Part shown: positions 1 through 7,559 of the stretch, piece by piece | How positions within the stretch are numbered: the stretch's first letter is position 1 | Layout of the letters: the number at the start of each line of letters is the position of its first letter | DNA from: Thermotoga neapolitana DSM 4359 | Lineage (GTDB): Bacteria > Thermotogota > Thermotogae > Thermotogales > Thermotogaceae | Direction of reading: 5' to 3' | Assembly: GCF_000018945.1 (NCBI RefSeq) | Contig: NC_011978.1 | Span: 1,768,729-1,832,728, forward strand | Length of the DNA: 64,000 nucleotides | The notes under the pieces: generated by a model | What the model saw: the letters and a program-made list of their open reading frames with translations, nothing else | The model's database searches: none | Told to the model about the DNA's origin: nothing | Translations under genes and position numbers: made by a program

Positions 1-1553
1 TCCAGACCCAAGTTCATTGGTTGTTTCTCGCCTATCTCCTGTCCCGTGTTCACGTACGGGATCGCATTCGGCAGAAAGTAGGTCACAAAAGGTGCCAGTT
101 TTTTCATTCTGGAAGCGTGCTTTCTTGTGGCTATACGGGGTGTGTCCGGTGTTTCAACGGATGCCAGAAATGGAAGAACGAGTTTTTCTGCAATTTCTGG
201 TAGTTTTCCTATTTCTTCTGTTCTTCCCGCGAAATACCAGCTGCTCCCAAGTATCACGTCGTAGCCTGCCTCTTTTGCCGCCCTGTCCCTGTTCATGTCG
301 AGTTCTTCGGCTATAATCACAAAGGCCGGATCGTACTCTTTCACGTTCCTTATTATGAGATCGAGGAGTTCCTTTGGAAGGGCGTGCCCCATGTCGAGCC
401 TTGCCCCATCGATTCCGTACTTCTTCTGATAGTGTGGTATCACGTTTGCAAGGTATTCCCAGAGTTCCCTGTTGGGCACTCTTCCCGGGAACTTGCTCGC
501 CTTTATCACGTCGTAGAGAACGTAGGGAGGTTGATCTGGTTCGAGGAACCTTTTCGATGCCTCCGGATGGTCAAGGTACAGTCTCAAGAACGTGACATCG
601 TCCCAAGTAGGCTGAGGATCGTTTATCAGATCGGAAAAACCAGGAGGTGTGATGACTCCAAATTCTTTCACGATAAGCTCCAGGATATTGCCCTCTTCTT
701 TCTTTATCCTTTCCCACTTTTCTGAATCGATCCGATCCGGGGAGAGAGTGAACTTCTTGAGGTGTCTTTTCACGCTTTCTTTTCCGTAAATGATCTCCAG
801 TTCATCCTCATCGGGCACTTTGAAGGGAATCTCCTCTGCCCTCGGTGGAGTGTAGTCTGCAAGTTCTTCAACCTTTATCCAGTAGAACCAGTCCGGGTGT
901 TCTTTTATGAGATCCGAGTCCCTCGAGGCCGTTCTCGGTATGAAATCGAGTATCACCCTGATCCCGAGGATGTGACACGCTTCAACGAAGGCTTTGAACT
1001 CTTCTTCCACGTTGAAGGACTCAAGAAGTGGATCGTGGTATCTTTCATCGAGCATCATGGGATTCTTCACAGAGTACGGAGACGGTGCCCCACCCTTTTT
1101 GAAAAGATCGCTCATCTTGCTCACAGGAAGAAGGTAGATGGCATCCACCCCGAGCGATTTGATGAACGGAAGAAGAAGGATCATCTTGAAGAACGTTCCC
1201 GCCTCACGAAAGCCGAGGGCATCGTCCTCCTCGAAGTAGCCAGAACCCTTGTGATTGTACGAAGTTGTTGTTCTCGGAAGAGAACCGTAGACGACAGAGC
1301 GTTTTATCCAGTCAGGAGAACTTTCACCCTTCAGGAACGAAAGAGGCTGTGAATAATCGAGATCCCTTGAGTGCTTTAAGACCCAGTCCGTAACGGCCGC
1401 AGCGAATTCGTACGGATCGACGAAGTACTTTCCAGACTTCTCCTCGAAGTTCTTGAAAAACCTTGGTATCCAGAGCTTTGGAACTGCGTACAACTTTTTT
1501 CCGGTGATTTTCTCTCTGCAGAAACGGTTTATCTCTTTGAGGATCAACGCCAT
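1..1553 (-). CDS. mmtA: Maltosyltransferase (GH13), 3' end outside window
   Basis: The visible 517 residues match the T. maritima maltosyltransferase (about 639 aa), which moves maltosyl units between maltodextrins inside the cell. GH13 catalytic motifs can be read: the nucleophile Asp in GARLDMGHAL, the acid/base Glu in IAEELD and the transition-state Asp in VETPDTPR. The start is the ATG at 1553-1551, preceded by an AGGAGGG ribosome binding site. The C-terminal roughly 120 residues lie beyond base 1. The gene is divergent from the GntR gene and has its own promoter. Substitutions relative to the remembered T. maritima protein are frequent (roughly one residue in ten), so this is a related species or strain. 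The family is certain; maltosyl specificity is inferred from overall similarity. Confidence 0.93.
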   Translation of the reverse strand, partial: MALILKEINRFCREKITGKKLYAVPKLWIPRFFKNFEEKSGKYFVDPYEFAAAVTDWVLKHSRDLDYSQPLSFLKGESSPDWIKRSVVYGSLPRTTTSYNHKGSGYFEEDDALGFREAGTFFKMILLLPFIKSLGVDAIYLLPVSKMSDLFKKGGAPSPYSVKNPMMLDERYHDPLLESFNVEEEFKAFVEACHILGIRVILDFIPRTASRDSDLIKEHPDWFYWIKVEELADYTPPRAEEIPFKVPDEDELEIIYGKESVKRHLKKFTLSPDRIDSEKWERIKKEEGNILELIVKEFGVITPPGFSDLINDPQPTWDDVTFLRLYLDHPEASKRFLEPDQPPYVLYDVIKASKFPGRVPNRELWEYLANVIPHYQKKYGIDGARLDMGHALPKELLDLIIRNVKEYDPAFVIIAEELDMNRDRAAKEAGYDVILGSSWYFAGRTEEIGKLPEIAEKLVLPFLASVETPDTPRIATRKHASRMKKLAPFVTYFLPNAIPYVNTGQEIGEKQPMNLGL

Positions 1554-1582
1554 CCCTCCTGATTTAATTGATGTCATCATCT

Positions 1583-1611
1583 ATTTTAACAAAACGAAAC
1601 AAAGAACGCAA
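1583..1611 (-). promoter_or_regulatory. Promoter of the maltosyltransferase gene
   Basis: Reading the minus strand, TTGCGT (1611-1606) and TAAAAT (1588-1583) are separated by 17 bases. This is a good sigma-A type promoter about 30 bases upstream of the mmtA start. It lies back to back with the gntR promoter, whose -35 box begins at 1620. Confidence 0.6.
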
Positions 1612-1619
1612 GATGAAAA

Positions 1620-1655
1620 TTGACAGGAATCATTGTGTAATAGTACAATATTACA
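1620..1655 (+). promoter_or_regulatory. gntR promoter with a palindromic operator over the -10 box
   Basis: TTGACA (1620-1625) and TACAAT (1644-1649) are 18 bases apart. A perfect inverted repeat, TGTAATA-N6-TATTACA (1636-1655), covers the whole -10 region. The expected start of transcription near 1656 is only about 14 bases ahead of the TTG start codon, so the leader would be very short. The geometry fits autorepression by the GntR protein encoded immediately downstream; that link is inferred. Confidence 0.7.
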
Positions 1656-1669
1656 GTGAGGTGATAGCG

Positions 1670-2035
1670 TTGTGGTTCAGGATCGATTTCCACTCTTCAA
1701 AACCGATCTACGAGCAGATAAAAGAGAAGATCAAACTGCTCATTCTGTCCGGAAAGTTGAAGGAAGGTGATTTCGTGCCCTCCATACGATCGCTCGCAGA
1801 GGACCTTGGGGTGAACCTGAACACCGTTGCCCGTGCGTACAGAGAACTCGTCCAGGAAGGCGTTCTGGAGGTGAAAAGAGGAGAAGGCTACATCGTATCG
1901 AGGGTGAACAGAGGAAAGTTCCAAGCGCAACTTGAGGAGAAACTCAAAAAGATGCTGGAAGACTGCAAAAAAGCGAAAATTCCTTTAGAGAGGGTGTTGA
2001 AACTGGCAGAAGAGGTTTACAGGGGTGATGAGTGA
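1670..2035 (+). CDS. GntR-family (YtrA-type) transcriptional regulator
   Basis: A short regulator of 121 aa. The N-terminal winged helix carries the usual GntR signature (PIYEQIKEKIK, then PSIRSLAEDLGVNLNTVARA, then a wing with VLEVKRGEGYIV). It is followed by only about 45 residues of effector/dimer helix, the size of the YtrA subfamily that controls ABC exporters. The start chosen is TTG 1670, seven bases after GAGGTGA; a longer reading from 1568 has no ribosome binding site. The stop overlaps the start of the ABC ATPase gene, so the regulator and exporter form one unit, probably autorepressed through the palindrome at 1636-1655. Confidence 0.85.
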   Translation: MWFRIDFHSSKPIYEQIKEKIKLLILSGKLKEGDFVPSIRSLAEDLGVNLNTVARAYRELVQEGVLEVKRGEGYIVSRVNRGKFQAQLEEKLKKMLEDCKKAKIPLERVLKLAEEVYRGDE

Positions 2036-2529
2036 TGTTGAAGGTGGAGAACCTGAAAAAGTTCTATGGAGAAAAACCGGCGGTGGACGGTATCAGTTTC
2101 GAGGTAGAAAAAGGAGAAGTTTTCGCCATTCTTGGTCCCAACGGTGCAGGAAAGACCACCACTTTGAAATGCATAGTCGGCCTCAGGAAGATATCCTCTG
2201 GAAAGATCGAACTGGAAGGTACGTTCACATATCTTCCAGAAGAAAAGAAACTCTACCCTTATCTTAAAGTTAGAGAGATCGTATCTCTCTTCAAAAGAAT
2301 CGGAAAGAACTTCCATGAGGAAAGATCCCTCAAGATGCTCGAAAGATACGGTATAGACCCCAACGAAAAGATCGTAAACCTTTCACACGGTATGAGAACG
2401 ATCCTTTACCTTTCGCTTGTCCTTGCAGAGGACGTGGACCTCTACATACTCGATGAACCTACATGGGGACTCGATCCCATCGTGAGAAGTGAGATCCTCG
2501 AGCACATAAGATCCCTCACTTACAGAAAA

Positions 2530-2602
2530 CTTGCCAGAAAGCACATCCCATTTATGGGATCGTGATGAATGGCAAGAAGTGTTAATATAGCACCAGAGGT
2601 GC
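2530..2602 (+). repeat. Left-end hairpins of the element, including the tnpB ribosome site
   Basis: Three paired segments are visible. The outer stem is CTTGCCA (2530-2536) with TGGCAAG (2570-2576). Inside it is ATCCCAT/ATGGGAT (2545-2551/2554-2560), extended by CAC/GTG across a one-base bulge. Then comes GCACC-AGA-GGTGC (2590-2602), which contains the GAGGTG ribosome site of tnpB (2596-2601). The first two are candidate transposase-recognition folds; the third may limit translation of tnpB. Confidence 0.7.
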
Positions 2603-2607
2603 AGAAC

Positions 2608-3843
2608 ATGGCAAAACATATGAAAACATACAAATTCCCTGCACCACCTGAGTACCACACAAAATGCAAAGAACTATCAAAACTTGCTGGACGAGTATAC
2701 AGCAAGACAGTTTCTCTTGTCAGAAAAATCCACAAGAAAAAAGGCTTCTGGCTTTCTATGAACACGGTACAAAAGTACATCCTTCGATGGGCACAAAACA
2801 TTCCCCTTCACTCTCAGACCAAACAAGCCCTGGTGCAAAGATACTTTGAAGCCCTCAAATCCTACTTCAAGGCAAGTAAAACAAACCAAGGCCTCAAACC
2901 ACCCTTTAGAACACCAAAGTACACAAACGTTGTCTGGAAAAACCAGGCAGTAAAACTTCTTGAAGATGGAACCCTAAGACTTGCGATGGGAAATGGAAAC
3001 GATCCTCTCTACATACCAACAACCCTCCCAAAGGAAGTGGACATAAGACGTGTCGAACTTGTCTACGACAAAAGACAAGACAAATACTTCTTCCATGTGA
3101 CAGTTTCATTCGAAAGCCAGACGAACATTTCTGGTAGTAAAGTAGTCGGCGTCGACCTTGGCGTTGTGCACCCAATCGTTGCCTCAACAGAGGACAAGGC
3201 AGTTATCTACAACGGCGGAGTGCTCAACTCAAAGCTTCGCTACCGAAACAAAAAGCTCGCTGAGCTCCAAAAGAAGCTGGCAAAGAAGAAACCTGGCTCA
3301 AGACGCTACAGGAAACTTGTTCGGGCAAAAAGAAGGCTTCTTGCAAAGCTCTATAACCAGATCAAAGACATTCTCCACAAGTACACAACACACTTTGTCG
3401 GGTGGTGCCTGACAGAAGGAGTAGGCACCATCGCAATCGGAGACCTTCGAGGTATACGAGACAGGGTCGACTACAACTCTACTGCCAACCAGAAGATCCA
3501 TCAGTGGCTGTTCAGAAAAATTTCTGATCTCATCAAGACCAAAGCAGAAGCACTCGGTATTGAAGTGGTCTTCGTTGACGAGTCCTACACATCACAGACG
3601 TGTCCTGTCTGTGGTGCAAAACACAAAACATCGACGAGGAACTTCAGGTGCTTGGGTTGTGGTTTTGAATGGCACAGGGATGCGGTAGGGGCATTGAACA
3701 TCAGGAAAAAGTATACAGGCGAGAGCCTGGTAGTAGGGGCTTTGGCGTCCCCCGTGGGTGTGAGGTACAACTCACACCTTCGTTGCCCGGTGATCATGTG
3801 GTCACCGTGGAAGCCCACCTTCGAGTGGGCAAAAACCTCCTGA
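2608..3843 (+). CDS. tnpB: TnpB RNA-guided nuclease of the IS200/IS605 element
   Basis: An apparently intact TnpB of 411 aa. The RuvC residues are present: Asp183 in GVDLGVVH, Glu325 in VDESYTSQ and Asp358 in HRDAVGALNI. The zinc ribbon CPVCG...CLGCG lies between the second and third. The N-terminal basic wedge/REC-like region is complete. The start chosen is ATG 2608, six bases after GAGGTG; an upstream in-frame ATG at 2569 lies in the left-end hairpin with no ribosome site. The last roughly 40 codons overlap a run of hairpins expected to be the omega-RNA scaffold. Known members cut DNA next to the element's target motif using that RNA and help the element persist; that role here is inferred from the family. 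Confidence 0.9.
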   Translation: MAKHMKTYKFPAPPEYHTKCKELSKLAGRVYSKTVSLVRKIHKKKGFWLSMNTVQKYILRWAQNIPLHSQTKQALVQRYFEALKSYFKASKTNQGLKPPFRTPKYTNVVWKNQAVKLLEDGTLRLAMGNGNDPLYIPTTLPKEVDIRRVELVYDKRQDKYFFHVTVSFESQTNISGSKVVGVDLGVVHPIVASTEDKAVIYNGGVLNSKLRYRNKKLAELQKKLAKKKPGSRRYRKLVRAKRRLLAKLYNQIKDILHKYTTHFVGWCLTEGVGTIAIGDLRGIRDRVDYNSTANQKIHQWLFRKISDLIKTKAEALGIEVVFVDESYTSQTCPVCGAKHKTSTRNFRCLGCGFEWHRDAVGALNIRKKYTGESLVVGALASPVGVRYNSHLRCPVIMWSPWKPTFEWAKTS

Positions 3844-3909
3844 CCCTAAAGGGAATCCTATCCCCTTTAGGGGATTGGGAGGACGTCAAGACGGAAAATC
3901 CGTACTTTA
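3720..3909 (+). ncRNA. Candidate omega-RNA: right-end scaffold plus guide
   Basis: Successive stems overlap the end of tnpB and run to the element border: GGTGTGAG/CTCACACC (3757-3764/3771-3778), GGTGA/TCACC (3789-3793/3802-3806), GCCCAC/GTGGGC (3813-3818/3825-3830), and CCTCC/GGAGG (3836-3840/3878-3882) enclosing CCCTAAAGGG and CCCCTTTAGGGG. The two enclosed stems can also pair with each other. The scaffold would end at TCAA (3889). The guide would be the host sequence from 3890 on, matching the empty site beside TTAC. The 5' limit is an estimate. Confidence 0.7.
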
Positions 3910-4181
3910 CACCAGCCATGTGCTCGCGGAGGTGGAAAAGATAGCAGATAGGGTCGTCATCATGAAAGAAGGAAAGGTGGTTCTTTCAGGGAATCTGGAC
4001 GATATAAAGTCTTCCTATAAACTCGTCGTTTCAAAGGATGAACTGCGTGGCTATCTTCTGAAAACACTCAGAAGTGGAGAAAGGATCTATCTGATGAAAA
4101 AAGAAGAGATACCAGAGAACGTTCAGGTGGAAGATGCTTCGTTCGAGGACATCTTTGAGGCGATCGTCAGGGGTGAGAGAG

Positions 4182-4928
4182 ATGTTCAATAAAGAGTTCA
4201 GGGATATGAGGGTGCGCTTTCTTGTGATGTTCTTCATCCTTCTTGGAACGTTCGTTCTACTTGTGGTGGTGAAGGACTACACGCAAAATCTCTCTGAGAT
4301 CATCAGAAGTGCACCGAAGAACATTCTGGAAAAGTTCGGTGTCACAGATGAGTTCATGAAGAAACTCTCCAGATGGGACTTTTACATCATCACACAGTGG
4401 TACGGAAAAAATCTTGGTCAGTTCGTTCCAATACTCGCAATCATAATGGCTTTTCCGGTTTTTGCAAGAGAGATAGAGAACGAAACGATGGAACTTTTAC
4501 TTGTGAGAGTCAAAAGAAGAAGGCTCTTCATGGTGAAGTTTTTCATTCCCCTTGTTTTCACCCTTCTGGCCCTTGTGGTGCTCGCCGTTCTTCCACTGCC
4601 CGTCAGCTGGATCATCGGTGAGTCACTGGATGCGAGTTCTGTGTTTCGCTATCTTCTGGTGGAAACGATAGGGATCTTTCTGTGGTTTTCCATCACCATC
4701 TTCTTTTCCTTGCTGTTTTCCGATCAGGTCAAGCCCCTCATCGTTTCGATCGCTCTTCTTGCAGGAACAACGGCACTTGGAAGTTTTATCAAACTCCTTT
4801 CCATTTTGAACACCTACCTTTACATACTGAAGGGAGATCTTGTCTTGTGGCCGTCTCTGGCTTACACCCTGGCTGGTGTGGTGTTTACTTATCTTTCCTA
4901 TAAAGTTCTTGAAACAAAAGACTTCTGA
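4182..4928 (+). CDS. ABC-2 type permease, partner of the split ATPase
   Basis: A 248-aa integral membrane protein with about six hydrophobic segments and the cytoplasmic loop FAREIENETMELLLVRVKRR that is typical of ABC-2/NatB-like exporter subunits. The start ATG 4182 overlaps the ATPase stop by 11 bases and follows GGGGTGAGAGAG. With its ATPase gene interrupted just upstream, the permease is probably unpowered unless another ATPase substitutes. Substrate unknown; the GntR/YtrA context suggests export of a cell-wall-active compound or an ion, which is only a guess. Confidence 0.8.
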   Translation: MFNKEFRDMRVRFLVMFFILLGTFVLLVVVKDYTQNLSEIIRSAPKNILEKFGVTDEFMKKLSRWDFYIITQWYGKNLGQFVPILAIIMAFPVFAREIENETMELLLVRVKRRRLFMVKFFIPLVFTLLALVVLAVLPLPVSWIIGESLDASSVFRYLLVETIGIFLWFSITIFFSLLFSDQVKPLIVSIALLAGTTALGSFIKLLSILNTYLYILKGDLVLWPSLAYTLAGVVFTYLSYKVLETKDF

Positions 4929-4941
4929 GGAGGTGTGGAGT

Positions 4942-5262
4942 GTGATCGTCACCACCGTTGAGCAGATACCGGGATACAGGGTGAAAGAGATCCTTGGGGT
5001 GGTTTCAGGAAATGTGGTGATGTCGAAACATCTGGGAAGGGACATAGCCGCCGCATTGAAAACCCTTGCTGGAGGGGAAATCAAAGGCTATACGGAGATG
5101 CTTACGGAGGCAAGAAACATCGCTTTCGAAAGGATGGTGAAAGAGGCAGAAAAACTCGGTGCAGACGCAGTGATAGGATTCAGGTACTCTTCTTCCATGA
5201 TCATGAGCGGTGCGGCAGAGATCCTCGCGTACGGAACAGCGGTGAAACTGGAAAAAATTTGA
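4942..5262 (+). CDS. YbjQ/UPF0145 family protein
   Basis: A 106-aa protein of the heavy-metal-binding-like YbjQ family. It has the typical opening VTTVEQIPGYRVKEILGVV, the middle AAALKTLAGGEIKGYTEM, and the C-terminal block EKLGADAVIGFRYSSS. These proteins form pentameric rings; their function is not established. GTG 4942 is chosen because GAGGAGGTG lies six bases upstream; a longer upstream reading would run into the permease gene. It is probably co-transcribed with the ABC exporter genes and ends at a bidirectional hairpin. Confidence 0.85.
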   Translation: MIVTTVEQIPGYRVKEILGVVSGNVVMSKHLGRDIAAALKTLAGGEIKGYTEMLTEARNIAFERMVKEAEKLGADAVIGFRYSSSMIMSGAAEILAYGTAVKLEKI

Positions 5263-5281
5263 AGGGGCGAGATCGCCCCTT
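5262..5281. terminator. Bidirectional hairpin between ybjQ-like gene and rpsB
   Basis: AAGGGGCGA-GA-TCGCCCCTT forms a 9-bp stem. On the minus strand it is followed by CAAATTTTTT, making a convincing intrinsic terminator for rpsB. On the plus strand no T-run follows, so it would work less well for the YbjQ gene. Confidence 0.75.
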
Positions 5282-6064
5282 TCACACCTCTTCCTCTTCT
5301 TCAAGTTCTTCCAGGTCGACCTCTTCAATCGTCCCCTCAACGGTTTCTTCTACCTTCGATTCTTCCTCCGTCGTAAGAGGAGCTCCCTCTCTTCCTTCAA
5401 GGTACGCATCCGCTATAACGGAAGTGATGAGTTTTATAGATCTGATCGCATCGTCGTTTCCGGGTATCACGTAATCGATCGGATCAGGATCGCAGTTCGT
5501 ATCAACTATGGCCACGATGGGAATACCCAGTTTGTTCGCCTCGGCAACGGCTATCTTTTCTTTTCTCGGATCCACTATGTAGACGATGTCAGGGAGTTTC
5601 CTCATCTCCTTGAGCCCACCAAGGTTCTTTCTGAGTTTTTCCAGCACTCTTCTTATTCTGCTCTGCTCTTTCTTTGGTAGTTCATCGAGTTTTCCGCTCT
5701 GTTCCATTTCCTCGAGTTCGATGAGTTTGTCTATTCTTGATCTGATCGTCTTGAAATTCGTGAGGAGTCCACCGAGCCATCTGTTGTTCACGTAGAAAGC
5801 ACCACATCTTTCCGCTTCAGCCTTTATAACACCCTGGGCCTGTTTCTTCGTTCCTACAAAGAGGATCGTCGCACCTTCACTGGCCTTTTCCCTCACAAAA
5901 TAGTAGGCTTCTTCTAGAAGTTGCTGGGTCTTTTGAAGGTCGATGATGTAGATGCCCTTTCTTTCCGTGTAGATGTAGGGGGCCATCTTCGGGTTCCATC
6001 TTCTCGTTCTGTGTCCAAAGTGCACTCCCGCTTCCAGAAGCTGTTTCATGGTGACAACCGCCAC
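5282..6064 (-). CDS. rpsB: 30S ribosomal protein S2
   Basis: S2 of 260 aa with the family opening [19 protein letters not shown], the segment GTKKQAQ, the conserved NNRWLGG, and [18 protein letters not shown]. The tail is strongly acidic (EELEEEEE). The chosen start is GTG 6064 (MAVVTMKQ), six bases after GGAGGTG; the ATG at 6079 is part of that ribosome site. The gene is not followed by tsf, so it is not the common rpsB-tsf pair. It is transcribed alone from its own promoter and ends at the hairpin at 5262-5281. Confidence 0.97.
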   Translation of the reverse strand: MAVVTMKQLLEAGVHFGHRTRRWNPKMAPYIYTERKGIYIIDLQKTQQLLEEAYYFVREKASEGATILFVGTKKQAQGVIKAEAERCGAFYVNNRWLGGLLTNFKTIRSRIDKLIELEEMEQSGKLDELPKKEQSRIRRVLEKLRKNLGGLKEMRKLPDIVYIVDPRKEKIAVAEANKLGIPIVAIVDTNCDPDPIDYVIPGNDDAIRSIKLITSVIADAYLEGREGAPLTTEEESKVEETVEGTIEEVDLEELEEEEEV

Positions 6065-6207
6065 AGACAACACCTCCATCCTTTTGGTTTTAAACCTCCG
6101 CTCCCTTCACACCCACGCCGGCCTTTTTACAGGCACCGAGGGTGGGATCCAGGAGCGTGTGTGATAGGCACCTTGAGAATTTTATCATTGGAGTGGGGAA
6201 ATTTCAA
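6065..6207 (-). promoter_or_regulatory. rpsB promoter and structured leader
   Basis: On the minus strand TTGAAA (6207-6202) and TAAAAT (6184-6179) are 17 bases apart, giving a leader of about 108 bases. Within it CGCTCC and GGAGCG (plus-strand 6099-6104 and 6152-6157) can pair, CACAC/GTGTG segments flank them, and GGCACC occurs twice (6132 and 6167). A fold of this size ahead of a ribosomal protein gene suggests autoregulation by S2; not proven. Confidence 0.6.
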
Positions 6208-6258
6208 TCTTCCAGACGATTTCCTCTGAATCTCATGCCCGATCGTAATCTTCGCAAA

Positions 6259-7500
6259 CTAATCCCTCTTCACCCTCGGGTCCACGATGAATTTCACAAC
6301 GTAGAAACAGGCAAGCGTTCCGATCAGTCCTGTGGCGACCATGAGAAACCCGTATCCAAAGGCATCCGCTATCTTCCCACCGATGAGTGGTGCTATGAAG
6401 GAAAACGGTGCGATGGAAAAGTACAGAGATCCCATGTACAGTTCCTTTCTTTTTCCAGAAACAAAATCCAGTGTGATCGCCATGTTACCCACGTTGTTGG
6501 TCGTGTTGACAAGTCCCATCAGAGCGAAGACGAAATAAGCATGAAACGGATCCGTTGAGAAGAAGGCGATCAAAACGGCAAGGGAGTAGAAGATCTTGCT
6601 GAAAAGAAGATTCAACTTGTGTCCTTTCTTATCGCCCAGCGGTCCGAACACAAACGATGAAACACCCTGAGATGTAAGAACTATCGCTGTGAACGCCGCA
6701 GCGGCATCGTCTGGAAGAGAGAACTTTTCCAGAAGATAGACCGTGATGAAACCACTGGAGGCGAACATGAAACTGGTGATGATTCTCTCTATCAAAAAGT
6801 TTCTGAAGTTTCCGTCCAGAAACACGTGTTTCATGTTTTTTATGTAGTTCCATATGGGTTCATCATCCGGAGTGACCTGATCGGGCACCTCCCTGGTGAG
6901 TGCAAGAAAGACAAAAGACACCATGAAAAAGACAAACGCGGTGAGAAAAACATAACCGAAGTTCTCAGGAAACGGGTATTCTGAAAGAAGTCTTTTTGCG
7001 ATGATCGATCCTCCCACACCGAGGATCGCTCCCAGGCCGTTTCCCATGGCAAAGAAAGTGCCTCTTCTTTTCGGGTCGATCACCTTCTCTATCATGCTCA
7101 TCCACGGTGGCCCCAGAAACCCCATGGAGAACGTGGCGATTCCCATCATCAGAATGGAAAGGTACAGAGCCAGTTTGGGAGAAGGCACGGCAAGATAGAA
7201 ACTGATCAGGACCATGAAGAGATAAGGAAGCCTCTCTCCGAGTGTCACTTCCAGGACCAGTTTCAGTTTCCTGGGGGACCTTTCGGCGTATTTTGCGCCC
7301 CATATTGCCGGAATACCCCAGCCGAGGTTCGCAATGGCCGGGATGAGACCGAGTTCCACGTTCGACGCCCCAAGATTTTTCGCAAAAACGGGAAAGAGCG
7401 TGAAAATGGAACCGAGTGTCATTCCAAGGCTGAAAAAGGCATAATCCATGGAGTTGACGAAAAAGTTCCAGCGGTAGTCTTTCTCGGTCAGCTGTCTCAT
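6259..7500 (-). CDS. MFS transporter, substrate unknown
   Basis: A 413-aa polytopic protein with about 12 hydrophobic segments arranged as two six-helix halves around a central loop (near VPDQVTPDDEPIW). The loop motif GPLGDKKGHKLNL at the start of the second half is the MFS cytoplasmic 2/3-type motif, and SMIEKVIDPKRRGTFFAMGN is another typical loop. It starts at ATG 7500 after a GGAGAGTG ribosome site. The neighbours (S2 and a glycosyltransferase) do not indicate a substrate. Confidence 0.85.
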   Translation of the reverse strand: MRQLTEKDYRWNFFVNSMDYAFFSLGMTLGSIFTLFPVFAKNLGASNVELGLIPAIANLGWGIPAIWGAKYAERSPRKLKLVLEVTLGERLPYLFMVLISFYLAVPSPKLALYLSILMMGIATFSMGFLGPPWMSMIEKVIDPKRRGTFFAMGNGLGAILGVGGSIIAKRLLSEYPFPENFGYVFLTAFVFFMVSFVFLALTREVPDQVTPDDEPIWNYIKNMKHVFLDGNFRNFLIERIITSFMFASSGFITVYLLEKFSLPDDAAAAFTAIVLTSQGVSSFVFGPLGDKKGHKLNLLFSKIFYSLAVLIAFFSTDPFHAYFVFALMGLVNTTNNVGNMAITLDFVSGKRKELYMGSLYFSIAPFSFIAPLIGGKIADAFGYGFLMVATGLIGTLACFYVVKFIVDPRVKRD

Positions 7501-7559
7501 AGTTCACTCTCCTGATCTAAAAATATGCAGCATAAGATATTCTATCCTAACCTTTTGTT

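Larger units (their letters stand above)
2524..3889 (+). mobile_element. IS200/IS605-type element carrying tnpB only
   Basis: The 1366-bp element sits after the tetranucleotide TTAC (2520-2523) and ends with TCAA (3886-3889). Both are hallmarks of IS608-like single-strand transposition. There is no target duplication and there are no terminal inverted repeats. Both ends carry subterminal hairpins in place of repeats. No tnpA (Y1 transposase) is present, so movement would need TnpA in trans. The borders were set by requiring the interrupted ABC gene to be restored in frame, and this agrees with the TTAC/TCAA rule. Confidence 0.88.
2035..4192 (+). pseudogene. ABC transporter ATPase, split by a tnpB element
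   Basis: The first part (2035-2523) holds the N-terminal half of a drug/sodium-export type ATPase: Walker A GPNGAGKTTT, signature LSHGM and Walker B YILDEPTWGLDP. The second part (3890-4192) resumes with GKSVLYTSHVLAEVE, which contains the switch histidine, and the C-terminal tail. Removing 2524-3889 rejoins them exactly in frame as IRSLTY-DGKSVLYTSH, with the residue spacing normal for the family. The insertion therefore separates Walker B from the H-loop, and the product cannot be a working ATPase unless the element excises. An in-frame readthrough from the left part ends at 2565 after a few element-encoded residues. The permease gene overlaps the 3' end. Confidence 0.9.

Noticed and set aside
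1568-1669. Longer N-terminus for the GntR regulator
   Set aside because: It would place coding sequence over the -35, -10 and operator; the TTG at 1670 has the ribosome site and matches the family start.
2569-2607. Upstream ATG for tnpB
   Set aside because: It lies in the left-end hairpin with no ribosome site; ATG 2608 has GAGGTG at six bases.
3757-3830. Hairpins at the tnpB end as transcription terminators
   Set aside because: No T-runs follow; their serial arrangement at the element's right end fits a guide-RNA scaffold better.
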